Of a stretch of 64,000 nt of DNA, positions 23,295 to 33,822 are shown piece by piece. The notes beneath the pieces were generated by a model that was given only the letters and a program-made list of their open reading frames with translations, searched no databases and had not been told where the DNA came from. Positions within the stretch are counted from its first letter, which is position 1. Each line of letters begins with the position of its first letter. Position numbers and translations under genes: made by a program. The stretch comes from Hydractinia symbiolongicarpus (taxonomy: Eukaryota > Cnidaria > Hydrozoa > Anthoathecata > Hydractiniidae): assembly GCF_029227915.1 (NCBI RefSeq), contig NC_079875.1, positions 29,324,001 through 29,388,000 of the forward strand, given 5' to 3'.

Positions 23295-25824
23295 AGAATT
23301 AGAAGAGACATCTGTGTTTAAGAAGGTAATATCAAAATTATTTTTTTGCGAAGAGCTATTTACTTCATTATAATACATAATCTATTTAACGTATGGTAGA
23401 CACAGAATAAAAAAGGTTTTTTCATGAAATAGATGTATAAGTACATATTATGTTCTACTAAACTTACAAGTTAAATACTTTAGAGGAAAGTGTTTGCGGA
23501 AAAACTTTTGCAATTCTTACGTTTTTTGAAAAATTGCCAAAGGTTTATTCCCACAAGGCCAATCATGAACCGCAAAAAACTTTTTCATTAAAATAGTCTG
23601 TGACAATTTCGCTGGATAGACAAAATTTATAGAATTTCATTAAAATTAGTCCAAATTAGATGAACTTTAACGTCAATATCCTATATTAAAATAATGAAGC
23701 CATTACAGTGCATCTAAAACTTTGAGGGCAAATAACTTGGAAACGAGGTGGTGACGTCAATGATTTTTCACCGCGTGGGTAACTAGGGACCACCTAGGAC
23801 CAATTTTCCCAAACCTGGGTCCCCGAATCCATTTCGGAATGGACGGGTTAATTACGTCATCAAAAATCTTCACGCCCTAATATCTCTGCAACCGTTTACC
23901 AAAAGTACATGATCCTATACATTTTCTTAATCAGTGCTTCAAGATCTATACGATGAAGGCAACAGGTATACGAATTTCTTAAAAAAATCTTTGGGTTTTG
24001 ACGGTTCATTGCTGACGTCAGCAAAATTTTTAAAACCTTATATCTCCTTAGGCGTTTGTCGAAAACATATGATCCTATACATTATTTTGATGAGAGTTTT
24101 AACCTCTACACATTACAGGCAACGAATAAACTAAACTTCGCCAATTTTTTTTGTACCTGCACTGCTGACGTCAGCAAAAAATCTAAAAAAACCTATTTTC
24201 CATTGTCCCTCTGCCTAAGTGGATTACTCCACGGGCCTTATCGACTAGTTTGTTAAATAAACGACAAGCCATATAACATTAATAATGATTGATTTATTAT
24301 AGAACTCTGTCGAGAATTCAACTGAAGAAGAGGATGAGGAAGAATATGAAATTTTGCGGAAGGTAATTAAAATTTTTGTGGATTTTTGATTTCTAGAGTA
24401 AAAATTAAAAATTAAAGTCATTAAGGTGAATCAATGATCTCTTTGAAAACAAATTTTTGCAAGTGTTTAATTTCATGAACACACGTTTTTTGTTTAAAAA
24501 ATGTTTTGCAAACATGTGGTCCTTAATTCGACTTCTACTCCGTTTTTTTAGAAACCAACACTAAAAGACATTATAAAAGTTTGTTGTGCACCCGTTCAGG
24601 TGAATGCCATTATTTTAGAGTGTAAAACGTGTGCGTATAGCTACTACAGTTTTAATATACCTTATTACTTAAAATTAACGAATCAAAAAATTAGCAACTT
24701 AGAAAAATAACGTACATGATATAAACGCGGTTTGCCGAATTTTGGAAGCATAAAATTAACGCGATTTTCCAGAAAATACGTTGCATGTGCATTAAATTAA
24801 CATAGTTTGAAGGAAATGTAGTAAAACAAATTTTGTTTGAAAATTTTCTTCCTTTTCTTTTTAAGAAAAGGGCTATATTCAACTACGACACCACTCCAAG
24901 CATCTTCTACCTTCCAGCCATTCAATACTGCTTGACGTCCAGCTTCTTTGTGCTAAATCTCTTTCATGAATTTGACATGGATCAGCTTGAGGGTTAAAAT
25001 TTTTTTTACAATTTTTGCACAAAACAAAGTTTATGAAACTAACACGGTCACAAAATTAATGTATCACTTAATTAACGCGTATACGAAATTAATGCGTCGC
25101 AAAATTAACGCGGTTGAGGGCCAAACAGCGTTAAATCCTGATTCGTTAATTTTCTGCAATCAGGTATTTGTCATATAACTTTGGTGGTGAAACACATTTC
25201 CCGATTTTTCTTTGCAATATTAAAGTTTTAATGTTTCGCTTTGTTTTTAAAATCGTCAAGTAATATTTGATAATTTCAAAAAATTACATTCATTAGCTTG
25301 AAAAAAAGCTGCGGTACATCAAAGAAATTTGGAAAATGCGTGTATCATGATTTTTTTCTCACTTTAGGCCGAAGATGCACAACCAAATATTTCTGACTTC
25401 CAGGTTTTTATGCTTTTTCATTAGATTGATGTTAATCAGCATCAATACTAAATCAACGCAATACGCCTAAATTAATAAGATGTGCTGTCTTCCGGTTGAC
25501 CACATGTTTCTTATATTTCTCTTTCTTCGCACACACTTTAGAAATCCTTTATTAACGATTCCGGCTTGTTTGGCGATATGCCCAGTGTTAAGGAGACATA
25601 CGAAGAAGAATATGAAAAAGATTCAGACAACGTGAGTTATTATTTTATGTGTAAGCTCATTTACAGTTTTTTGGAAAAACTGTTTTTACCACCTTGCCTT
25701 CAGGATTCTGAATTAGATGATACACGGGACATAATGTCTTACAAACCTTCAGAACCAAGTGAAAGTGAGGAATATGACAGCGAACACGGCGACGGTGGCA
25801 ATAAAAATAAAGTTACTGTGAAAA
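23295..25824 (+). CDS. Acidic linker mini-exons of the SET-recombinase gene
   Basis: A run of short exons with good borders: 23295-23325 (ELEETSVFKK), 24303-24362 (NSVENSTEEEDEEEYEILRK), 25368-25403 (AEDAQPNISDFQ), 25542-25631 (KSFINDSGLFGDMPSV ... EEEYEKDSDN), 25704-25824 (DSELDDTRDIMSYKPSEPSE ... KVTVK). Internal borders are phase 0, and the last exon leaves phase 1, matching the next exon at 27353. The text is Glu/Asp/Ser-rich and probably unstructured, a linker between the SET domain and the recombinase. Assignment to one gene is inferred from strand, phase and style. Confidence 0.6.
23700..24256 (-). repeat. Dispersed repeat with TGACGTCA duplications
   Basis: Two related ~158-bp segments: ATGATCCTATACATT at ~23909 and ~24068, GCTGACGTCAGCAAAA at ~24011 and ~24163. 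The right end (24229-24250, CCACGGGCCTTATCGACTAG) is the inverse of the start of another copy at 26218, so the two belong to one family in opposite orientation. Confidence 0.6.
24671..25153. mobile_element. Candidate MITE in the SET-recombinase gene
   Basis: A perfect 15-bp inverted repeat AAAATTAACGAATCA at 24671-24685 and 25139-25153, with many AAATTAACGCG-like subterminal words inside. No target duplication could be fixed. Confidence 0.5.
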
Positions 25825-27352
25825 GTAAGACGTGATCTTCATTTTTTTAACCCGATTCATGCTTGGCTGTGGGGACAAAAATTTCCAACCTGGGGTTTTC
25901 GGTCTGTAACTTCTGTTTGCCTTGCAGAATTCACTTTAACCCTATTAACACCAGGAACGAGCTGGGGGCACAAAGTGGCCGCGACCTATTTAAACAGTCG
26001 TAAATTGTGTTAGGCATGTGATTTATTGCTGAAGTTTTGTAAATTTTTCTAACTTTTATTGGAACTTCCGATAAAAAAAATGTTTTGAAAAAATTTATTT
26101 TTAAATACGATTAGGGGAATATTGCATTTATGGGACAGGAGTAACATTTTTCGAGATTTAAAAACGGCTAAAATCTATGTAAGAGTGTTGCATCATGTTA
26201 TATTGGTTATTTTATATAACTAGTCGTTAGCCCGTGGAAAAATCCACGGGTTCGCCCGTCCTTTTTACACCGCATTGCGCATGTATCGCTACCTGCGAAG
26301 CTAAGCTACCATTTTGCGTGACAGACAGACGGACAGACGTATACGGGTATTATAATATAGATTTGTTTTGGTAACCGGTGGTGACCAAAGTGTTTTTTAA
26401 GGAGATTTACAGGTGTTATGAACAATTTTTTTTGCCTGGATTCATATTCAAATGCCATATTGTACATATGTACCAAGTTTAATGACATTCACATCAATAT
26501 TTCTAGAAAATCGGATCTTTGTATCTTTATCCATAAAATACGAAACTTTGTTTTATAACGTCATTTTTTATCCAAATGATCAATTTTTTTTAAAGTAATT
26601 TTTTTGGTGTAACTAATTGATTTGGATTAATCCACTAGTCCTGCGCAAGGAATCAAGGCTGTAGTAACACGTCAGAAATTAAATAATATTGATAAATTGG
26701 AAAAAGAGCCTATTTTTAGTGCATGTGATTTCATAGGGCTAAGTTATGACCTTAGTGAATTTTTATTACTTCTACATAATTCAACATAAAAAAATATAAT
26801 TTAACAACATGCTTAAACTTTTGGTCACAGCGGTTATATTTAGTTGTCAGAGGTGATTTAGCATTTTATGTGCAATCGTGAGGTTAAATTTGGACCCTTC
26901 CACAGCAAGCAGACTTGCGTAGCATCAGAAATGTACTATTTTCCTGTTATTTATTAAGAATTATTTATGTATTTTACCCGATGTTGCATTAACTTCAAAA
27001 AATCGACGTTAACATTTGAACCACACGTTTAGCAAATATCATTAAACATTTCTTTACACAATGAATACTTTATCGTGTGAATAAGGTTTTAATTATGTGT
27101 TTATTGTAGTTTACTGTACTAGGATTGTGACGAATTTACAGTCGTAAAAGAGATAACCAACAGAATAAGTATTGACAAAGGATTTTAAACATTTTGTAAC
27201 ATACTTTCCGCGTATTCTTAGTAAAAGAAAACGGAGAAAATTTCCCGAATACATTCGTAGTTGTACGCAAATTTAAAACTTCTACGTAGAAAATAAATTG
27301 TCGGCGATAAAAATGACGTCACACTAACTATGTCGAAAATCTATTTTTTTAG
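25825..27352. other. Intron of the SET-recombinase gene
   Basis: No coding signal; contains the hairpin-headed repeat at 26218-26362. Confidence 0.45.
26218..26362 (+). repeat. Dispersed short repeat with a hairpin head
   Basis: Starts AACTAGTCGTTAGCCCGTGG and contains the perfect stem-loop CCCGTGGAAAAATCCACGGG at 26231-26250. It continues to a GACAGACAGACGGACAG tract and ends TATAATATAGAT. It is related in inverse orientation to 24229-24250. Confidence 0.65.
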
Positions 27353-28681
27353 TTGACGATATAAATGGTATGGATGTTTTCAATTTCCGTGAGGCAGATG
27401 CAGAAAGCGAAAGAGAGAACGAAGAAGAATTAATTGAAGGTAGGTATCTATACATATTCTTTAATCTTCTAAAATTTTATGGATTGAAAAAACCTAAGTT
27501 CTAATATCCGATTCAGGTGTTATAATTCCTATGACGAACAAAACGAAAAGTGGACTCAGGATTTACGACAGAGTACATGCTTGTTACTTTTGCGGGACAC
27601 TTACCTCAAAATTGTCACGACATCTTTTTCGCCACCACTTTTTTCATAACACAAAGGTCTTGAAAGCAGGACATGGTAGTATGATTATCTACCGACAGTC
27701 AAAAGGATTACACAAGCCCGACGACTATATACCATGCGAATTTTGTCTGGGTTTCATTTACGCTGGTGACATAAACAGACATTGTAAAAGATGCGTGCAT
27801 CGAAAAATTGAAGGAGATGAGCACCACATTAACATTCAAAATCAGTGTGAACTGCTTCTGTACCCCCCAAAAAAACCGGTTGGTGGTTCAATAGAACTGC
27901 AAGAATCTGTTGTCCAACCAATGAATAACGACAACGAACTTATTAAGAGCGACGAACTAATCCTTACATATGGATCGTTTATTGTCAGTGGAAAAGGGGT
28001 TAAAGAATCGTCCAACATTTCACAGAAAATGAGAATATTGGCCAGGTTGGTTTTGGAAATAAGAAGAAATGCAAGCATGAAAGATTTCTCATTGCTGGAC
28101 TGTTTAACTCCAGCTTTCTTTGATGATGTTGTTGAGGCCACCAAACGTCTTGCTGGGTTTACAAACACCAATAATGACGGTGAAAAAGTGCCCGCATTTA
28201 ATAAGCCATCATTAGCATTAAAACTCGGTTACGCTCTCGAGAACTGTGCCATGTTGTTGCAAGGGCTTGGTCTAAGAAAAGGTGATGACACAATTGTTGT
28301 TAAGGCGCAGAAATTTCAGAAAATCTTTCAAAGTGAATGGTCTGTGAGGATTTCTTCTGCTTCCTTGCGTTCCTTGGCTGATAATAGATTCAACAAAGAT
28401 GATATCCTGCCATTAACATCAGACTTGCTTCTCTTGAAATCGTACTGCGATAAAAGACTTCAAGAAGTACTAAAAGAAATTAAAATAACCCCGAGCAGAG
28501 ATCTATGGAGGGAACTAGCAGACATAATTCTGACTAGAGTTACAGTTTTTAACAAAAGAAGAGGAAACGAACCTTCTTCAATATTATTGTCAAGATATAC
28601 ATCAAGAAATTCTCGTTCGAACGTTGTCCATGGTGATATTTTGGAAACACTGTCCACCTTGGAAAAGAAACTGATGAACAG
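27353..28681 (+). CDS. SET-recombinase gene: zinc-finger and recombinase N-terminal exons
   Basis: Two exons, 27353-27439 (acidic, DDINGMDVFNFREADAESER) and 27517-28681, joined in phase 1. The long exon has a paired Cys/His region (ACYFCGTLTSKLSRHLFRHH, then CEFCLGFIYAGDINRHCKRC), resembling two C2H2-like fingers. A helical core-binding region follows, then NKRRGNEPSSILL, the box that holds the first catalytic Arg of tyrosine recombinases. It leaves in phase 2 at AG|GTAAAT. The frame is intact for 387 codons. Known relatives are uncharacterised invertebrate and fish genes of likely mobile origin; the function is not established. Confidence 0.7.
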
Positions 28682-28799
28682 GTAAATTTTTTAGGGTAGG
28701 GGGCGCAAACCTCCAAGTAAGAGGAATTTAATATTTGTCCTGAAGATATACTTTTGTTATTGAATGTTTCGTTTTTTAAATCAGGCGCTTATGACCTTT

Positions 28800-29260
28800 A
28801 AAACGCAAACGCGAAAGAGATTACCTTAAGTGAATTATATTTCGCGTAGATTAAATTTCGCGGTTTTTGCGGTTTTTTAAAAAATTTGAGAAATTAAGTC
28901 CTCGCGAAATATTTGTAGTAAAACCTGTCCGCGAAATTATATCCACGCAAAATATCGAAATATTTGTCATCTGCGACATTAAATCAACACGAAATATCAA
29001 TATATCCATTGTCTGCGAAATTTAATACACATTGCACATCAACCTATGGCCTCTTTTTTCATTGGCATGGTAAGTCGAAGAGGTGCTGGGAACAAGTTTA
29101 ATTGGAGATAAACATCGTTTTAAAAGTTCTACTACTATTTCTAAATTTTATTTTATTTTAGTTTTGACCATATTGCATTCGCGAAAATAAATCTCTGCGA
29201 AAAATTGAAAAAGCGCTTATCCGCCAATATTGGTCCAAGCGAAATATACTGTAGACTAGT
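28800..29260. repeat. TTTCGCG-rich intronic repeat
   Basis: Repeated TTTCGCG/CGCGAAA words in both orientations between the two recombinase exons (ATTATATTTCGCG near 28840 and GCGAAATATACTG near 29240), suggestive of a miniature inverted-repeat element. Ends are not resolved. Confidence 0.4.
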
Positions 29261-29336
29261 CGAAAATTAGTCGTTGTTGAATTTAATCCACTTAAGATAA
29301 AATATAAAAAGCTTTAACCCACTTAACTCGTTTTAG

Positions 29337-29905
29337 ACTGGAATTAGTTCATGTTCGTGGGAAAAGAGGAAGGCAAGTTTCAGTGCTTCTGTCTAAGGAC
29401 GATGTTAAGGCAATAGACATCTTAATTGACTTAAGGAAAATTGTTGGTGTGGCTGAAAACAACATTTATGTTTTTGCAACGCCTTCCAGAAAATCCACAA
29501 ATCCTCTAAGAGGTAAAATTATTCTAAACACGCATTTTAATTAGGTCGTTTTCTTATACTTTTGTATGGTGAAATTTATGTTTTCTTGTATGTTTTAAAA
29601 TTTAGGCTACCAGTCTATAAACAACATAGTTAGAAAGATTTCTGCAATAGAGAAACCAGAGTTAATTCGCAGTACCAAGTTGAGAAAATAAGTCGCAACT
29701 GTCGCACAAATTGCGCAGTTAAGAGAAAACGAATTGGAGTGGCTGGCCAATCATATGAGGCATGATGTCGCAGTGCACCGAGAATACTATCAGTTACATG
29801 AGTCAACCATTGAGCTAGCGAAAGTCAGCAAGCTTCTGTTAGCAATTGATGCAGGGATGGGAAAGGAATTGGTTGGCAAAGATTTGGATCAAATAACATT
29901 GAATG
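29337..29905 (+). pseudogene. SET-recombinase gene: tyrosine recombinase catalytic exons
   Basis: Exon 29337-29512 (LELVHVRGKRGRQVSVLLSK) carries the Lys region. Exon 29606-29905 carries the H-x-x-R-like box (RSTKLRK), the second His box (NHMRHDVAVH) and the nucleophile Tyr context (REYYQL). Phases 2 and 1 agree with the neighbours. One in-frame TAA at 29699-29701 falls right after RSTKLRK, in a stretch that otherwise reads on (VATVAQIAQLRENELEWLAN). The recombinase is thus cut just before its His and Tyr. Without that codon every catalytic position would be covered. Confidence 0.7.
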
Positions 29906-30023
29906 GTATATGATATATATGTTTTTTTTATTATTTTGCTAGACATGCAAAGCTTTTTAGGAAATATAAAATTAATTAAAATTAAAAAAAAAACATTCAG
30001 AATTCTTTGCCTCTATCATTTAG

Positions 30024-30507
30024 ATATTCCTGCATTGCCAGAAGATGCTGTAGAAGGACAAGACACAGGTATTTATTTAAAACCCATTCCACGTCACATT
30101 CTGGTCGAAAAATGTTGAGCAGAAATTGTTCTGGGTGATCTATCATTATATATCATTATATAAGAATCGTTTTTTTGAAATTTTGCGTTTTTTCTTATCC
30201 GCGTTTAAATGAGTATTGCTTTCAGCACGCACTATAGACAGAAATTCACAACGCTGGACCTTTAAATCTCTATGTTCTTTGACATGTTTTTTAATTTTTT
30301 TATAAACATTTTAGTTGAAGATGATTTTGAAGAAGTGGATACAAGCTTAGTTTCCAGTACCGAAGGTCAGGTTAAAAACGTATTTCTAAATCAATAAAAA
30401 GAAACGCTCATTATTAAGCCATGACGTTAGATTTATTCACTTTTTAGGCCTAAAAGGGAAGGGGAGTGAAACCCGTGCTTCCGAAGCTAAGGCAGCAAAG
30501 TGGAAAG
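30024..30507 (+). CDS. SET-recombinase gene: 3' acidic mini-exons
   Basis: Three short exons, all phase 1: 30024-30068 (DIPALPEDAVEGQDT), 30315-30365 (VEDDFEEVDTSLVSSTE), 30448-30507 (GLKGKGSETRASEAKAAKWK). The gene should continue, but no further exon with a phase-1 entry was found before the second recombinase gene begins at ~30627. Confidence 0.55.
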
Positions 30508-30626
30508 GTGATATTTTAATTTAAATTGGAACTCTGGGTTCTTAAGCCATGACCAGGTGAGAGAGTTTATGGCAGTGCTGAGTCGAGCACGAGGTATTTG
30601 GAGGAGCTTTATATGAAATAAAGTAA

Positions 30627-31526
30627 AAGACTCGAAAGCCAGGAAACCTCCCCAATAGCGAGGCTGTAGAACAGCTAACTATTTACTTGCGAAATTTAAC
30701 TTCGAAAGAAAAGTTAGCTAATGAATTACCTGCAGAAATATATGTTGATGTGCGTGATGCAGTTTGTGCCAGGCTTGCCATGTACAACGGGAGAAGAATT
30801 GGGGAACCTGCTCGTCTTTTTATACATCAGTGGAAAGAAGCTATTGATGGTATATGGTTGCGTCCCGAAACGCGTGAACAATATCAAAGTGCAATTAAAA
30901 CCGGTAACCGAATAACCTTTCAGGAAGGTAAAGGTAACAAACAAGTTCCGGTTTTCTTTCCGCCTGACGTTGTGAATGCAATGAATTTTCTCTGCGATTT
31001 TGCTATCAGAAAACACTGGGATGTAGCAGACAAGAAGAAACACGTATTTGCGTCCACAAAAGGAAGCGATAACCATGTATCAGGTTGGCACTCGCTTACG
31101 GCGTGTTGCAAAAAAGTTAACCTGTCTGACAAGGTAAATGGAACTATGAATCGTCACCGTATGTCGACGTTGATCGGATCCTTTGGGCTTAGTGAGGCAG
31201 AACAGCAGTTGGCTTTTGACCATTTTGGTCATAGTGGTGATGTAAATAGAAATATATATCAAGTTTCCCAAGCTGACAAATTGACCATGCTAGACACAGC
31301 AGCAACTCTAATTCAACTACGTGTTCTGATCCCGATAGCATCAATACTATGGTAAAAACACCAGCCTTGACTGTAAACATCTGCCTTACTAAAGAGAAAA
31401 GGCACAACGTGGTTGCCTGCAATACTAAGTCATCTAAAGTTAATAAAGAAAACTCCCCTAAAGTGCTGTATTTAAAAAGAAAGTTGGCTACGTCTACTCC
31501 TGTGAGAAAGTACAAATTGAGAACGG
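30627..31526 (+). CDS. Second tyrosine recombinase-like gene, main exon
   Basis: A long open frame (30627-31355) reading NSEAVEQLTIYLRNLTSKEK and on, with a full tyrosine-recombinase set: YNGRRIGEPARL (first Arg), GKGNKQVPVFF (Lys), MNRHRMSTLIG (H-x-x-R-like), FDHFGHSGDVNRNIYQ (second His and nucleophile Tyr). All key residues are present. Near 31295-31300 the frame shifts by one: the original frame soon stops, while the next frame continues naturally (SSNSNSTTCSDPDSINTM, KVLYLKRKLATSTPVRKYKL) to a donor at 31527. Either this is a frameshift mutation or the first frame is the true end. A TAA precedes the first readable codon, so the 5' part is missing. Confidence 0.72.
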
Positions 31527-31740
31527 GTACGATCACTTTTTAACATTTAAGTAATGTAAAAAAAACTCTCCATATTATAAATGAATTTTCTTCTTGAATC
31601 ATCATCGCAATACACGTGCACTTAATCTTCATTGCGTTATTTTGTTCACAATTTCTGAAAAGTTTCTTCTATTACAATTCTCGAAACAGCCTCTAAGTGA
31701 CTTCTTGAACAACCTTTTCTTATATAATTTTTATTTGCAG

Positions 31741-31874
31741 CCAGTGATGAAATGAAGTTGTTTGGGGATCTTCACGGTGTACCATTTGAAAGAATTCGAA
31801 CCAGAATAGTTAACGAACGAATAAAAAAACGAAAAAGAACTCAAAGAAATACGAAGATGATGATGTGCGCGTAA
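31741..31874 (+). CDS. Second recombinase gene, last exon
   Basis: Acceptor TTTGCAG at 31740. Phase 1 fits the donor after ACGG at 31526. Reads ASDEMKLFGDLHGVPFERIR then a basic tail (NERIKKRKRTQRNTK) and stops at 31872-31874. The basic C-terminus could be a nuclear-localisation or DNA-contact tail. Confidence 0.55.
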
Positions 31875-32009
31875 AAACTCCTTCCGTCCACACCATTTAA
31901 TTTGATGTTTTACCAGTGTTCTGTTATTTTACCAATGTTTTGTTATTTTTGCAACACGATACTTAACTAATTATTGTTCTGAAAAAATCTTAAATGTAAT
32001 AACCTTCTT

Positions 32010-32400
32010 TTATTTTCCACAAATTAACGGCAACGCGCAAATATTTCTCGGCAAAAAATATACTAATTTGCTGCGGTCAACCAAAGATCCCGATTTATTT
32101 ACTAATTTCAAAGACAGCGAAGATGCAACAACTTCGACTAGTGTGTACGAAAAAGTTAGGGTTGCCGGGTGCTTTAAAGACCTCGATTTTTTTGTAACGT
32201 ATAATAAATGCGCCACGACGTCGTTCTCCACGTAAATCTTTGACTTTCTTCGAACGCCGTCTACCATGTTGTTTAAAAGGGCGGTCTGGAACATCTGCGT
32301 TTGCGGCTCCTGTTGTTATATCCAATCTGATTGATGCCAGTACGTCAAGTACATTTTCTCTCTTGTGTGGCTGACTTGTCGGTTTCTCTTTATAAAGTTT
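32010..32400 (-). pseudogene. Unrecognised coding remnant
   Basis: The minus strand reads YKEKPTSQPHKRENVLDVLA, then DVPDRPFKQHGRRRSKKVKD and a stop around 32095. The text looks like true protein (basic, few low-complexity runs), and the second segment resembles the tail of a transposase. The family could not be named. Confidence 0.35.
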
Positions 32401-33524
32401 CCAAATTTTTTAGTGTGACTGACAGCTCTATTCTGACAGGAATCTGTCAATTTCAGTGTTACCTGTGTACATCGAATTTTTAAAATTTTACGTCTTTAAA
32501 TAAAATAAACGGAAAATAGTAACGTTCACAGTTCGAGAACTAATTAAAATGTAAGCGCATTCTTATCCTGCACGTCCTTAAGTGGCAGTGGCAATGTCTA
32601 CTTTCCAATTTTGTGATAGCTATATAATAATTTTGGTGCATTGACATAAGAAAAGTTTGCAGATATTTTGCACAATTCTGCAAAAAAAATTTTTGACGAA
32701 AACAAAGAAGAATCACGAAATTTGTTTAAAAAGTTATTTTCCATTTACTTGTTTACTTTAACCATAATATATTATTTCATATTTCGCAGCAGTTAAAATT
32801 TTGTATTTTACAGATTAAAATTATTCCAATGCAAAATTAAGACGTAGCAATTTTTAAGGTTAAGTTGGTGTTCGAACTGCACTGTTTAATGTTTCTTGAC
32901 GTTGAGTGATATTAGAAATAAGTTTTTATGATCTTATTTTCAGCATCTAGGCACTTGTCCACCTATGTATCTGATTACTGTACGAATAAGGCTAAAAATC
33001 GAAAAACGATATATATGAGTGACCCAGTGATCCCTGGCTAAGAAAAACTGCATTGAGACAGATACAGCTAACTTTGACAATTTTTAATTTGGTGTATAAA
33101 AAATGTAGGTAGCCCAGTCTTGGTTAGTTAAATTGAGATTCTAGCAATCATAAAATAAGAACTTTTGGAATTGTTTTTTAATATTATAGTTTTATGTTTA
33201 ACGAGCTACATTATTTTTGCTGTGCTAGTAGCTATATAAATCTTGAGTGACATACTAGCAATTTTCCTTTTGATCAGCACTGTGATATTTTTAAGACAAT
33301 AGTTAAAACTTGTGATGTAACTAGCTACCAAAAATAAGGTTTCTTTCTCTTTTGACAGCTAACTTTTTATGATGAGTATACCCACAACTTGAAGAAAATT
33401 AATAACCAAGTTTAGGTCTTGAGCTTTCATACACTTTTATGTCAGCACTGAGTATCCTTCCTTAAAATAATTATAAAATCAATATATATATAATATAAAA
33501 GTGAAAATACAAAGGAAAAAGTGA
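32401..33524. other. Non-coding AT-rich stretch
   Basis: No coding region or repeat boundary recognised. Confidence 0.45.
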
Positions 33525-33745
33525 CTAATTCTCAGCGTGCTGCATGTTTTGCTTAGCAAATGCCTTACGGTCTGTGGGGGTATAAAAATTTGTCCCTACA
33601 AGCACTTCGCTAGCGCCCAGACCTGCGCTATATGAAACTCCGTAATAAAAAGACGAAAAGCGAACGGGCGAATTAAGAATGTAACCAGGCAGAAGCATGT
33701 TAACAGAATTGACCAACCTAAGCCCTTTAAAACCTAGACAAATAC
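33525..33745 (-). pseudogene. Unassigned open frame beside the polymerase fragment
   Basis: Reads LVNSVNMLLPGYILNSPVRF then GLGASEVLVGTNFYTPTDRK and stops at 33525. Base composition rises here as in the neighbouring polymerase, and it lies on the opposite strand. It may belong to the same captured element, but no family was recognised. Confidence 0.35.
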
Positions 33746-33822
33746 CCTCCTTTTTCCCTCCCCCATCGTTTGACTTGAGAATATTCCATACACTTTAAAA
33801 AACAACTAATGCGCTTCAAAAC

